Numbered from the stretch's first letter, positions 1 through 8,834 are shown. The stretch: DNA of 46,127 nucleotides from Planctomycetota bacterium (GCA_024230295.1 JAAERN010000047.1:1-46127); one strand, 5' to 3'. Made by a program: numbers and translations. The notes: generated from the sequence alone by a model not told the origin.

Positions 1-1123
<1,123 letters not shown>

Positions 1124-1192
1124 GAGCGGTCACACTGAATCTTGCGGAAGGTACCAGAATGCGAGCAGGCACCGGCGGTTACCGTGCTCATC

Positions 1193-1936
1193 ATGCTCGC
1201 GGCGAACACTTTCATGATCTGGCTGATTCTGGCTGGCTGCTACGTCCTCCTGGTGGCCCTGTGGTGGCTGGTGGTTGTGCTGTGGCTCCAGCGCGGCCCT
1301 GGGGGCGCCTCGCTCAGCCTGATCTGGCATGTATCACGGTGGTGGCTCCGGTGGCGACAGCGGCTGGAGCATGAGGGACTCGAGCATCTGGCCGAGGCAC
1401 TTGATCGCGGCCCCGTCATCGTGGTCGCCAACCACACGAGTGCAGTCGATCCTGTGCTGGTGCAGGCCGCGACTGGATCGCTCATCCGCTGGATGATGGC
1501 CCGCGACATGATGGGCACGGGAATGAGCGACGTTTGGGCACTTATGCAGGTCATTCCAGTCAGTCGCTCAGATACGGATCCGGGCTCACTTCGCCAATCG
1601 CTTCGGACGCTCCGAAGCGGCGGGTGCGTAGGCATCTTCCCCGAGGGCCGCATTACGAGGCCCCCTGGAACACTGAGGCCCTTTCATGACGGCGTCGGGC
1701 TGCTGGCGACCAGAACCGGGGCAACCGTCCTACCGGTATGGATTTCAGGAACGCCAGACGTCGATGGTGTCGGCAGATCGCTGATGGGCCGAAGCCGCTC
1801 ACGTGTGGTTTTCTTAGAGCCGGTCACGTACGAGCGATCTCAGACGGCCTCCGACGTCGCCACCGACCTGAGGTCACGTCTTGCTGCCGCCAGCGGCTGG
1901 CCCCTGCTTGATGAGATCATGCCGCTAATTGTCTGA
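1193..1936 (+). CDS. plsC: PlsC-type 1-acyl-sn-glycerol-3-phosphate acyltransferase
   Basis: A membrane-bound acyltransferase that probably moves an acyl chain onto lysophosphatidic acid in phospholipid synthesis. The product of 247 residues has an N-terminal hydrophobic helix (residues about 5-30), then the catalytic NHTSAVD box (HX4D) near residue 80 and the FPEGRIT substrate-binding box near residue 148. A VLPVWISG block follows, as in the PlsC/LPLAT family. I chose ATG at 1193 because it directly precedes the membrane helix. An upstream in-frame TTG at 1142 would add 17 polar residues, and a GTG at 1184 is also possible; no start has a strong ribosome binding site. It stands alone, divergent from carB and convergent with ruvA. 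The exact acyl acceptor cannot be told from sequence, and lyso-ornithine lipid acylation is an alternative. Confidence 0.85.
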   Translation: MLAANTFMIWLILAGCYVLLVALWWLVVVLWLQRGPGGASLSLIWHVSRWWLRWRQRLEHEGLEHLAEALDRGPVIVVANHTSAVDPVLVQAATGSLIRWMMARDMMGTGMSDVWALMQVIPVSRSDTDPGSLRQSLRTLRSGGCVGIFPEGRITRPPGTLRPFHDGVGLLATRTGATVLPVWISGTPDVDGVGRSLMGRSRSRVVFLEPVTYERSQTASDVATDLRSRLAAASGWPLLDEIMPLIV

Positions 1937-1953
1937 CCCCGAGGCAGACGGGT

Positions 1954-2565
1954 TCACCGGGTCGCCATCACCTGAGCCAGTAGGGCCTCAGGGGAATCCA
2001 CATCGGGGGACTGGGCCAAAGCCCGCTCGACCAGTTGCCTCGCCGCATCGGGCCGCTCGCCCAGCGTGATCAGCATGCTGACTGCATCGGCCGCCACAGA
2101 ACCAACGGCAGGAATGCCAGCGACATCCGGGGCGCCCTCCAGCCACGAATCCACTTTGCCGGAGAGTTCCGCGATGATCGTCTCGGCCGTTCGCTTCCCG
2201 ATCTCGGGCAGCGTCACCAGAAAGGCCGCATCCCGGCGAGCGATCGCGGCGGCCACATCGCGAACCGGCGCCTGCAACGCTCGCAACGCCTTGCGATGTC
2301 CGATGTTCTTGACTGTTGTAAAGAGTTCGAAAAATGCCCGGTCCACCGCCGATCCGAAGCCGATGAGACGCGGCACCATCGAGGTGCCCTGACCGACGCC
2401 CTCAAGCACCAGCAGCGTATGGAAGGTCACCGGCTCGCCGATTCGCCCGTGCAGCGTGTCCAGATCGCTCCCTGGCACAAATACATCGAGCAGCGTGGGC
2501 CCGACCGCCAACTGCGCCCGATCCTGCAGCACTGCATCGAGTTGTCCTGAGATCCGAGCGAGCAT
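1954..2565 (-). CDS. ruvA: Holliday junction branch-migration protein RuvA
   Basis: RuvA binds four-way DNA junctions as a tetramer and loads the RuvB motor for branch migration in recombinational repair. The 203-residue length is normal for the family. The N-terminal OB fold (MLARISGQLDAV to about residue 64) is followed by helix-hairpin-helix motifs (LFTTVKNIGHRKALRAL and LVTLPEIGKRTAETIIAEL, the second typical of RuvA) and then the flexible linker and C-terminal domain III that contacts RuvB. It starts with ATG at 2565 and is divergent from manC with 61 bases between. Neither ruvB nor ruvC is adjacent. The ruvX gene encoding another resolvase-fold protein lies 1.1 kb away on the other strand. 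Convergent with plsC, leaving 17 bases. Confidence 0.95.
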   Translation of the reverse strand: MLARISGQLDAVLQDRAQLAVGPTLLDVFVPGSDLDTLHGRIGEPVTFHTLLVLEGVGQGTSMVPRLIGFGSAVDRAFFELFTTVKNIGHRKALRALQAPVRDVAAAIARRDAAFLVTLPEIGKRTAETIIAELSGKVDSWLEGAPDVAGIPAVGSVAADAVSMLITLGERPDAARQLVERALAQSPDVDSPEALLAQVMATR

Positions 2566-2626
2566 TGCACAAGGCTACCACTGGGGGGGGCAAGGCGGGA
2601 GGGATGGCAACCGGTATCCTGACTCC

Positions 2627-3706
2627 ATGCACCACGCGATGATCATGGCGGGCGGAAGCGGAACCAGACTCTGGCCGATGAGCCGCGGTGGGCGGCCCAA
2701 GCAGATGGTGCCGCTTGTTCAGGGGCGAAGCCTCCTGTGGCACGCTGCGCAGCGACTCGACGGACTGGTACCCCCCGATCGCCAGTGGATTTGCACCGGC
2801 GAATCGCACCGATCGCTGATTCTTGATGACCTCGATGGCTTCGACGATGCCAGAATCATCGGCGAACCGTGTCCCCGCGATACCGTCAACGCCGTCGCGC
2901 TCACCGCTGCCGTACTCCACAAGGCCGACCCGACCGCCGTCTTCGCCGTTCTGACCGCCGACCATCTCATCACACCACAGTCGCAGTTTGCGGCCTGCAT
3001 TGAGACGGGTTTCTCGCTCGTCAGCGAATCGCCGAACAGGATGGTCACCTTCGGCATTGAGCCAACCTATGCGGCCACTGGTTTCGGATACGTCGAACTC
3101 GGTGATGTAATCGAAGGGCATACGCCCGCCAGAAATACGGTTCGCTTTGTCGAGAAGCCGGACGAGGCAACGGCTCAGTCGTACCTTGAATCCGGACGGT
3201 TCAAGTGGAACTCGGGCATGTTTGTGTTTTCTGCCGCTGGCTTTCTTGAAGCCCTTGAGCGATTCGTCCCCGAATCGGCCGCAGGCATGGTCGAAATTGC
3301 CGCAGCTTGGGGAACGCCCGAGCAGCAGGACACGCTGCGCCGCGTCTACCCGACCCTTCCCAAGGTGAGCGTGGACTACGCCATCATGGAACCGGCCTCG
3401 AGCGACGAGCACATTCAGGTGTGCACCGTTCCGATGGATGTGCAGTGGCTCGATGTCGGCAGTTGGACCGCTGCGGGCGAAACCATTGACCCCGATGAGG
3501 GCGGCAACCGCTCATTCGGTCCCGCTGAACATGTTGATTCGACTGGCGTCATCACGGTCAGTGAAGATGATGGCCATCTCATCGCCACGATCGGATGCGA
3601 GGATCTCGTCATCATCCATACGCCAAAGGCGACGCTTGTGTGTCCGAAGGATCGAGTGCAGGAAGTCAAGACATTGCACGGCCAGGTCAGCGAGGAGTGG
3701 CAATAG
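2627..3706 (+). CDS. manC: Mannose-1-phosphate guanylyltransferase
   Basis: The enzyme joins mannose 1-phosphate and GTP to form GDP-mannose for surface polysaccharides. The 359-residue protein begins MHHAMIMAGGSGTRLWPMSR, with the GGSGTRLWP and PKQ signature of sugar nucleotidyltransferases. Further family blocks are FAVLTADHLI, TFGIEPTYAATGFGYVELG, VRFVEKP and WNSGMFVF, then VSVDYAIMEPAS and WLDVGSW. It is the short form without the phosphomannose isomerase domain. The start is ATG at 2627, since the conserved Rossmann loop begins only a few residues later; an open frame upstream to 2456 lies over ruvA and is not credible. No clear ribosome binding site precedes it. The ruvX start lies 3 bases past its stop, so the two are probably co-transcribed. 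Confidence 0.93.
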   Translation: MHHAMIMAGGSGTRLWPMSRGGRPKQMVPLVQGRSLLWHAAQRLDGLVPPDRQWICTGESHRSLILDDLDGFDDARIIGEPCPRDTVNAVALTAAVLHKADPTAVFAVLTADHLITPQSQFAACIETGFSLVSESPNRMVTFGIEPTYAATGFGYVELGDVIEGHTPARNTVRFVEKPDEATAQSYLESGRFKWNSGMFVFSAAGFLEALERFVPESAAGMVEIAAAWGTPEQQDTLRRVYPTLPKVSVDYAIMEPASSDEHIQVCTVPMDVQWLDVGSWTAAGETIDPDEGGNRSFGPAEHVDSTGVITVSEDDGHLIATIGCEDLVIIHTPKATLVCPKDRVQEVKTLHGQVSEEWQ

Positions 3707-3709
3707 TCA

Positions 3710-4102
3710 ATGCGACTGCTCGCAGTGGATCTCGGCGACAAACGAACCGGCCTCGCCGTCGGAGATACCGAGACGCGGAGCGTCTTCCCGATCACGACCC
3801 TGCATGTTCCTCGCGGCGATGCGCTTCTCGCCGAAGTTGTCAAGGCGATTCGCGAGCACGGGGCGGACGCCATCGTCGTTGGGCTCCCCCTCAACATGGA
3901 TGGCACCGAAGGCCCGCGGGCCAAGTTGACCCGCGACTTTGGTGACCAACTCGCCGAGCGTGTGCAAGTACCGGTCCACTATCAGGACGAACGCCTCACG
4001 AGTTTCGAGGCGGAGTACCGAACGCGCGGCCAGCAGGTTCCTCGCGGCACGGACGCTCACGCGGCCGCGGTGCTACTCGAAGAACATCTCGACGCTCTTT
4101 GA
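3710..4102 (+). CDS. ruvX: RuvX/YqgF family pre-16S rRNA nuclease (Holliday junction resolvase-like)
   Basis: A small RNase H-fold nuclease of the YqgF family, which in studied bacteria trims the 5' end of 16S rRNA and was first described as a putative Holliday junction resolvase. The 130-residue length is typical. The start MRLLAVDLGDKRTGLAVGD carries the first catalytic aspartate (residue 7); the middle has IVVGLPLNMDGTEGPRA, and the end has YQDERLTSFEAE and TDAHAAAVLLEEHLD with the remaining acidic residues. The start ATG at 3710 lies 3 bases after the manC stop, so it is probably translated from the same message. It converges with the gene ending at 4105, leaving only two bases, so there is no room for a conventional terminator between them. 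Confidence 0.93.
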   Translation: MRLLAVDLGDKRTGLAVGDTETRSVFPITTLHVPRGDALLAEVVKAIREHGADAIVVGLPLNMDGTEGPRAKLTRDFGDQLAERVQVPVHYQDERLTSFEAEYRTRGQQVPRGTDAHAAAVLLEEHLDAL

Positions 4103-4104
4103 AT

Positions 4105-4722
4105 TCAAGTCGAAGCGGTGGGAGCCACGTACCACCGAAGTCGAGGCGCGGCGGCAGCCATGGCCTCACTCAAGTCACCGCTCAGTGACTGCGTGTGTCC
4201 TGCGGCCAGAACTGCGATTCGTTCCGCCCTCAGAATGACCGCGTCTTTGGCGTCCATACGCCCGCCGAGTACGGCCTGCACATCAGGCCCAAGCACCAAG
4301 GCATCCAGGGCACGTCCTTGCAGTTCTTGCTCCAGCCGTTCATGAAATGCCGATTCGCCGCGCTCCGGCATCGGATGCACATGTTCGATGGGAATGCCGG
4401 CGGGCCAGATAAGCGTTTCCTGAAGTCGGACGGCAGCGGCAAGATTGGGGTCTGTCAACCACACATACGTCTGCTCCCAGGGGAACAGGCGGTACTCCGT
4501 AGCCAACATCAGCCTGAACCACACCGTTTCGAGCGATCGATCGGGGGGCACTGCGAGATCGAAACGGCCATGACTCTCAACCGCTGCCTCTGCGTGCGAA
4601 AACAGGTCCTCTGCGAAAGCGTCGATTGCCTCATCGATCGATCTCTTGACGATGACTTCGCCCGGAAGATTGGGCGGGTCGGGAAGGTCGTCCCGATCGA
4701 GTTCGAAGGGCGGCTCCGTCAT
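4105..4722 (-). CDS. Degenerate 6-phosphogluconolactonase-like protein
   Basis: A 205-residue protein that lines up by block order with the 6-phosphogluconolactonase/glucosamine-6-phosphate isomerase fold but has lost the active-site motifs. RFDLAVPPDRSLETVWFRL sits where the family has a sugar-phosphate loop of the SGGSTP kind; FPWEQTYVWLTDPN sits where GDER is expected; IEHVHPMP matches the NIHRMP block; and ALDALVLGPDVQ replaces GMGPDGHTASLFPG. I infer a pseudo-enzyme or a changed substrate. The start is ATG at 4722, which overlaps the stop of ctaA by four bases (ATGA), so it is translationally coupled to heme A synthase. A longer open frame to 4977 lies inside ctaA and is rejected. It could instead be a true lactonase with a very divergent site. 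Confidence 0.65.
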   Translation of the reverse strand: MTEPPFELDRDDLPDPPNLPGEVIVKRSIDEAIDAFAEDLFSHAEAAVESHGRFDLAVPPDRSLETVWFRLMLATEYRLFPWEQTYVWLTDPNLAAAVRLQETLIWPAGIPIEHVHPMPERGESAFHERLEQELQGRALDALVLGPDVQAVLGGRMDAKDAVILRAERIAVLAAGHTQSLSGDLSEAMAAAAPRLRWYVAPTAST

Positions 4723-6140
4723 GTGATCGCCGTATTGGATGTGCGCCAGTACCACGAAAGCAGTAAGGCACTGGTCATCAACATGATCGCACCGTTCGCC
4801 TGATGCGCGCTCGTCACGAGCACCTCCCAGATCGGCACATCCGCGGTCGTACCGATCTCGGGCCTGAGCATGACTGCCGCCAACGCGCCAAATCCAAGCA
4901 GGATTTGCAGGCCGATCGTCAAGAGTAGCGTGATGCCCATCCACTTGAAGAGACGCTCCCGTCCTTCCATGGAGCATCCTCGCAGTCCTACAAACACACC
5001 GAGTACCACGACGATGACGGCGACGGTGATGTGCGTCAGCAGCAAGTGTGTGGCCGCTGGCGCCTTTGCGCCCGATGCGGTCACAAGATGGCGATAGCCA
5101 GCTCCGAGGACGAGTTGCAGAAACAGGAAGATCACCAACACAAGTGCAAGACTTCGATCAACCGAGAGGCGACCGGTCCCCAGTTGAATCCCCCCCCGCT
5201 GCCACCGCAGGCTTGTCGCCGCAGCAGTAACTGCCATGCAAGCGAGCAGCACCTGCGCAAGCACACCATGCACGATTGCGAGCGCAGTGCTGGGCGATAA
5301 ATCCGACGCGTCCTGGCTCAATGTCAGAACACCGGTCACGCGAAGCCCGCCAAGCACGCCCTGCATGATGACCAGAATCAACACGGCCACGCCAAGAAGC
5401 CCGATCCACATTCGCGAGTCGCCCATCCACAGAACAATGCAAAGTACGACGGAAGCCAAACCTACGAACATCCCAGTCAGTCGGTGCGCATGCTCGAAGA
5501 ACACCCCGCTGTCGGGATCCGCCACCATCTCAGAGAGCGGATAGAGCAGCATGTTGTGCCCGTAGGAGTTCGGCCAGTCGGGAACAGCGAGCCCCGCCTC
5601 GAAGCCCGTCACAACACCGCCCGTAACGATCATGAAGAAGGTCAGCCCCGTCACGACCCAGCAGAAAATGGAGAGCCAGTTGCCGTCGGTGCGCCAAATC
5701 GACATCGTCGATCCGATGGCACCACCGATTCCGCCGATCACAACGCACCCCAGCAGTATGCCCGCGATCCAACCACCGCCACCTGCCATTTCGCTCTGCA
5801 GCAGGCTCGAAACGATGAGCAGATTCAGAATGGCCGAGACCAGTCCCGCCAGCATGCCCCTTGAGGCGGATCCCATCAGGCAGTTGCCCGCCGTGGACTG
5901 ATCCTCTCCCAACCCCGCGTCCCTCCGCCCGACGACGATTCCGCCTCCGAACAGCGAGAGCACTGCGAATCCGAATAGAACCTCGCCGACGATGGCTCCG
6001 GGAATCAGGATGGCGAGGTAACTAAACAACCACATCAAGGTTGTAGCGCCGAATCCCGCAGCAAGAATGCGGCAGCCGCGTCCAAGTGGCGGGCTACTCG
6101 GAATCACTTGAGGGTCCAGCGGTGTATCGAGTTTAGACAT
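4719..6140 (-). CDS. ctaA: Heme A synthase (CtaA/Cox15 family) with extra N-terminal membrane domain
   Basis: CtaA oxidises the C8 methyl of heme O to a formyl group, giving heme A for cytochrome oxidase. The C-terminal two thirds hold family signatures: VTGGVVTGFEAGLAVPDWPN, FEHAHRLTG, LAIVHGVLAQ, LLLTHITVA and AHQANGAIML, whose histidines are the expected heme ligands. Eight membrane helices are expected there. The protein is 473 residues, longer than the usual 300-380, because of an N-terminal block of about 150 residues with some four hydrophobic segments (including MWLFSYLAILIPGAIVGEVL). The start is ATG at 6140, with AGGAAAGGAAGAGG just upstream on the coding strand. It faces ctaB across an 86-base divergent region with a perfect dyad. 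The next gene downstream overlaps by four bases. Confidence 0.92.
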   Translation of the reverse strand: MSKLDTPLDPQVIPSSPPLGRGCRILAAGFGATTLMWLFSYLAILIPGAIVGEVLFGFAVLSLFGGGIVVGRRDAGLGEDQSTAGNCLMGSASRGMLAGLVSAILNLLIVSSLLQSEMAGGGGWIAGILLGCVVIGGIGGAIGSTMSIWRTDGNWLSIFCWVVTGLTFFMIVTGGVVTGFEAGLAVPDWPNSYGHNMLLYPLSEMVADPDSGVFFEHAHRLTGMFVGLASVVLCIVLWMGDSRMWIGLLGVAVLILVIMQGVLGGLRVTGVLTLSQDASDLSPSTALAIVHGVLAQVLLACMAVTAAATSLRWQRGGIQLGTGRLSVDRSLALVLVIFLFLQLVLGAGYRHLVTASGAKAPAATHLLLTHITVAVIVVVLGVFVGLRGCSMEGRERLFKWMGITLLLTIGLQILLGFGALAAVMLRPEIGTTADVPIWEVLVTSAHQANGAIMLMTSALLLSWYWRTSNTAIT

Positions 6141-6158
6141 CGAGCCTCTTCCTTTCCT

Positions 6159-6177
6159 GCTGCGGAGCCTCCGCAGC
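6159..6177. promoter_or_regulatory. Perfect 19-base dyad between ctaA and ctaB (candidate operator)
   Basis: The arms GCTGCGGAG (6159-6167) and CTCCGCAGC (6169-6177) are perfect inverted copies around a single C. The dyad sits 18 bases from the ctaA start and 49 bases from the ctaB start. On the plus strand it covers the position where a -35 box would lie for the TATACT at 6185-6190. That placement suits an operator that controls both directions, or an activator site replacing a poor -35. It could also form a hairpin in the ctaA leader. Confidence 0.55.
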
Positions 6178-6184
6178 GGACGCG

Positions 6185-6190
6185 TATACT
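6185..6190 (+). promoter_or_regulatory. Candidate -10 box of ctaB
   Basis: TATACT matches five of six bases of the sigma70 -10 consensus, 36 bases before the ctaB ATG. At a 17-base spacing the upstream hexamer is GCGGAG, which does not resemble TTGACA and lies within the dyad at 6159-6177. This suggests an activator-dependent promoter. Confidence 0.4.
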
Positions 6191-6226
6191 AAGCGTCTCG
6201 CGGTGCCCACCGCAGGAATCCCAAGC

Positions 6227-7186
6227 ATGGCCGACTCCGCCACCGACTCAAACAATTCGCCGCCCTCCAGATGCCCGGTCACACCGGTTGGTTTGTTTCG
6301 GCTCTACGCCGATCTTGTCAAACTCCGACTGAGCCTACTTGTCGTCGTCACTGCAGGTGTCGGATACATCATGGCCAGCGGCACGGCGATTGATTGGCTT
6401 CTGCTGCTTTGGACTGTCACCGGAACACTTGCCTGCGCAGCATCCGCGAACGCCATCAATCAGGTCATGGAAACGCGCCGAGATCAACTGATGCCTCGGA
6501 CGCAGCGGAGGCCACTGCCAAGCGGCGCGATAAGCTCGTCGCACGGCTGGGCCGTTGCCATGCTCCTCGGTTACGGCGGTGTCACATTGCTTGCCATTCT
6601 GGTCAACTTCTTTGCGGCGGGGCTGGCGCTTCTCGCGCTGCTGATTTACGTGCTGGCATACACACCACTCAAGCCGCTGAGCACGCTCAACACGCTTGTT
6701 GGCGCCGTGGTTGGCGCGATACCTCCACTCATCGGTTGGGTCGCCGTACAAGGCGAACTTGGTCTTGGTGGCTGGACGCTTGCTGCCATCCTGTTCATCT
6801 GGCAACTTCCACACTTCTTGTCCTTGGCGTGGATGTATCGAGATCAATATCAGGCTGCTGGATTTCGGATGCTTCCCTCCGCACCAGGTGGTGAAAACGC
6901 CGCGTGTGAGGGAACATTGCTCTCCGCGCTGCTGCTCATTCCGCTGTCCCTGCTCGTCGTTTCACTTCGGATGGCTGGCGTTGTCTATGTAGCCTTGGCG
7001 CTGTTGCTTGGACTCTGGTTCGCATGGAAGTCGCTGCGGTTCTTTCAACAACGATCACATGAAACCGCCAAGGCGGCATTTCTTGCAAGCCTGCTGTATC
7101 TGCCGCTCCTGCTGCTAGCCATGGTGCTTGACCGAGAACCGCAATTGATTGACGTGTTCATTCAGTTGGAACCAATCACGCCATGA
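6227..7186 (+). CDS. ctaB: Protoheme IX farnesyltransferase (heme O synthase)
   Basis: CtaB (CyoE) attaches a farnesyl group to protoheme to give heme O, the substrate of CtaA. It is a UbiA-superfamily membrane prenyltransferase. The 319-residue protein shows ADLVKLRLSLLVVVTAGVGY, then the first aspartate-rich region ANAINQVMETRRDQLMPRTQ with RRPLPSG, and a second conserved stretch ILFIWQLPHFLSLAWMYRDQY, followed by several hydrophobic helices. The first motif reads NQVMETRRD where NxxxDxxxD is usual, so one aspartate is replaced by glutamate. ATG at 6227 is preferred over GTG at 6203 because AGGA lies nine bases before it. The last four bases overlap the DUF3179 gene (ATGA). It faces ctaA, giving both heme A steps one control region. 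Confidence 0.93.
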   Translation: MADSATDSNNSPPSRCPVTPVGLFRLYADLVKLRLSLLVVVTAGVGYIMASGTAIDWLLLLWTVTGTLACAASANAINQVMETRRDQLMPRTQRRPLPSGAISSSHGWAVAMLLGYGGVTLLAILVNFFAAGLALLALLIYVLAYTPLKPLSTLNTLVGAVVGAIPPLIGWVAVQGELGLGGWTLAAILFIWQLPHFLSLAWMYRDQYQAAGFRMLPSAPGGENAACEGTLLSALLLIPLSLLVVSLRMAGVVYVALALLLGLWFAWKSLRFFQQRSHETAKAAFLASLLYLPLLLLAMVLDREPQLIDVFIQLEPITP

Positions 7187-8223
7187 CCGATCAATCTTCT
7201 GCCAAATATGGATTGTCATTTCGAGACGGGGGCTGGGTGCTGATTGGCGCGGCTGTTCTTTTCCTGGCCATCCTGACGTGGGCATTGGCACCTGCCGTTC
7301 TTCGTATGGTCGCGCGACCACCCGGCGACGGGGAGACGCTGGCGTCCTATGAGTTCGATCTCTCGAACCTTCGTTTGCCCGAAACCGCATCGCTTCAAGC
7401 AGCCATGCTGTATCGGGACATGGTCCCGGTACTCGATGCGCCGACGAGCATCCTCACAACTGAGGAAGTCGTAGACCGCGTCAGCACACGAGAGAAGTAT
7501 CTGGTCGAAGACGATACGGTCATCGGTATTGAGATCGGTGGTGAAGCAAGGGCGTATCCAATCTCGACCCTGCACGTACACGAACTCATCCACGACGAAC
7601 TCGGTGGCGTCCCTATCGTCGTGACTTGGCATTGGCCGTCGGCCTCTCCGGTCGTCTTTGATCGCCGAATCGGCGGCGAGACAAAGCGATTTGGGGTCAG
7701 TGGTCTGGTGGCCGGAGGTAATCAGGTCCTCTACCTCCGCAGCACAGACGGCCGCGTGGGAGGTGAACCGCTCTTCTCTCAACTGCTCGCACGGTCAATC
7801 ACCGGACCGGAACAATCGCTCACGACGATTCCCTGCCGGTTCACAAGTTGGCCTCGGTGGCGAGAATCGCATCCCAAAACAACGGTCGCAGGCCGTGATG
7901 AGGATCTCAAGAAGCGATACAAGCACGGCGATCCGACGGCGTATTACGTTTCAGGGGGACTGATCTACGACACACCCGTTCCGGAAGGTGGCCCCGAGGC
8001 GAAGTCGCCGGTGGTGCTGGCGGAGTCGCCGGACGGCCGCTGGACACAAATCACCGAATTGGATCTCTCGCCAGAGGGTGACTGGGGCCTGGTCCCTGCC
8101 GGCCGAAGGCAGCCCCCTCGTCTGGAACCCGAGACGTGGTCGGAAGCCCATCGCAAACTCAACATTCGGCATGCCCTCTGGCATGCTGCCCATGCCCTCG
8201 GGCTTGCTCGCCCGGAAAAATAG
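7183..8223 (+). CDS. DUF3179 domain protein lacking the usual cysteine pair
   Basis: The function of the DUF3179 family is not established. This 346-residue member has an N-terminal membrane helix (residues about 18-41) and a large domain outside the cytoplasm. The family core is clear: VIGIEIGGEARAYPISTLHV, HELIHDELGGVPIVVTW, VVFDRRIGG, FGVSGLVAGGNQVLYLRSTD and FTSWPRWRESHPKT. Family members usually carry a CPLC-type cysteine pair right after the VTY/VTW strand; here that place reads HWPSAS, and the protein has one cysteine in total. The histidines in the HVHELIH stretch are kept. Its start overlaps the ctaB stop by four bases, so it is coupled to heme O synthase, and a role in oxidase assembly is a reasonable inference. 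It ends TAG at 8221-8223. Confidence 0.82.
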   Translation: MTDQSSAKYGLSFRDGGWVLIGAAVLFLAILTWALAPAVLRMVARPPGDGETLASYEFDLSNLRLPETASLQAAMLYRDMVPVLDAPTSILTTEEVVDRVSTREKYLVEDDTVIGIEIGGEARAYPISTLHVHELIHDELGGVPIVVTWHWPSASPVVFDRRIGGETKRFGVSGLVAGGNQVLYLRSTDGRVGGEPLFSQLLARSITGPEQSLTTIPCRFTSWPRWRESHPKTTVAGRDEDLKKRYKHGDPTAYYVSGGLIYDTPVPEGGPEAKSPVVLAESPDGRWTQITELDLSPEGDWGLVPAGRRQPPRLEPETWSEAHRKLNIRHALWHAAHALGLARPEK

Positions 8224-8780
8224 CGAAAATCGGCGGAGGCGATGATGTCGATGGTGGGTCCACGATCCTCACGTCCCCCCGCATCGACGCCACCGATATT
8301 CAGCATGTCTCCTACTGCTGGTGGTATCGCAATATAGGCGGCGGTAACAACATCGAGGACGATATTTGGATCGTCAACGTCTCTGATGATGACGGTGACA
8401 CATAGACCGTCCTGCATGAGACCGGAACGACCGGACCGGATGTCAGCGGAAACTGGCAGACTTCGACGTTCTCGCCCGTAGATCTTCCGGACTTTGAAGC
8501 CAATGACATGTTCCGCATCTAGTTTGTTGCATCGGACCTCAACGAAACCTCCCGCGTCGAAGCGGCCATCGACAATGTCGAAATGATCCGCATCGACTGC
8601 AGTGAGCAGCCATATCCCGGAGATCTGGATGGCGATGGTGATGTCGGCACCAATGAGATTCTGGCAATTCTGGATGCATGGGGCGATTGTGATAACTGCG
8701 AAACAGATGTCACAGGCGACGACACCGTGAATGTTGATGATCTGCTCTACATCGTGAGTGTCTTTGGCCCCTGCCGGTAA
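8224..8780 (+). pseudogene. Remnant of a secreted dockerin-like protein, two in-frame amber stops
   Basis: One reading frame from just after the DUF3179 stop to TAA at 8778-8780 encodes a recognisable C-terminal piece of a planctomycete secreted protein but is interrupted by TAG at 8403-8405 and TAG at 8520-8522. Upstream parts read GGGDDVDGGSTILTSPRIDA and YCWWYRNIGGGNNIEDDIW; between the stops lies TVLHETGTTGPDVSGNW; after them FVASDLNETSRVEAAIDNVE and the dockerin-like end PGDLDGDGDVGTNEILAI and LDAWGDC, with a second calcium-type loop DVTGDDTVNVDD. The first stop falls where related proteins have tryptophan (DTWT), one G-to-A change. No start, signal peptide or N-terminal domain remains. 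The part after 8583 could still be translated as a 65-residue fragment, but nothing supports this. Confidence 0.8.
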
Positions 8781-8827
8781 CACCCAAGGGGCCTATCCGC
8801 CGCTCTGCTACTGTGTGGCGTCACGCG

Positions 8828-8834
8828 AAGGAGG
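8828..8834 (+). promoter_or_regulatory. Strong Shine-Dalgarno site of the M1 peptidase
   Basis: AAGGAGG ends five bases before the ATG at 8840. It is one of the best ribosome binding sites in the window and decides between this ATG and the in-frame GTG at 8813. Confidence 0.8.

Noticed and set aside
2035-2550. Open frame of 171 residues on the plus strand
   Set aside because: It is the shadow of ruvA, which is unmistakable on the minus strand.
2583-2590. Run of eight G between ruvA and manC as a phase-variation switch
   Set aside because: It is outside both coding regions and not placed in a clear promoter spacer; a short run in GC-rich DNA is not enough evidence.
2614-2627. TATCCT as the -10 box for a leaderless manC message
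   Set aside because: There is no -35 box and the match is only moderate, so the idea rests on spacing alone.
4722-4977. N-terminal extension of the lactonase-like gene
   Set aside because: This part overlaps the ctaA coding region, is not conserved in character, and the ATGA overlap at 4722 gives a better start.
8403-8522. Amber codons read as an amino acid (recoding or pyrrolysine)
   Set aside because: TAG is a normal stop for other genes here, for example manC and the DUF3179 gene, no insertion signal was seen, and the gene lacks its 5' part, so decay is simpler.
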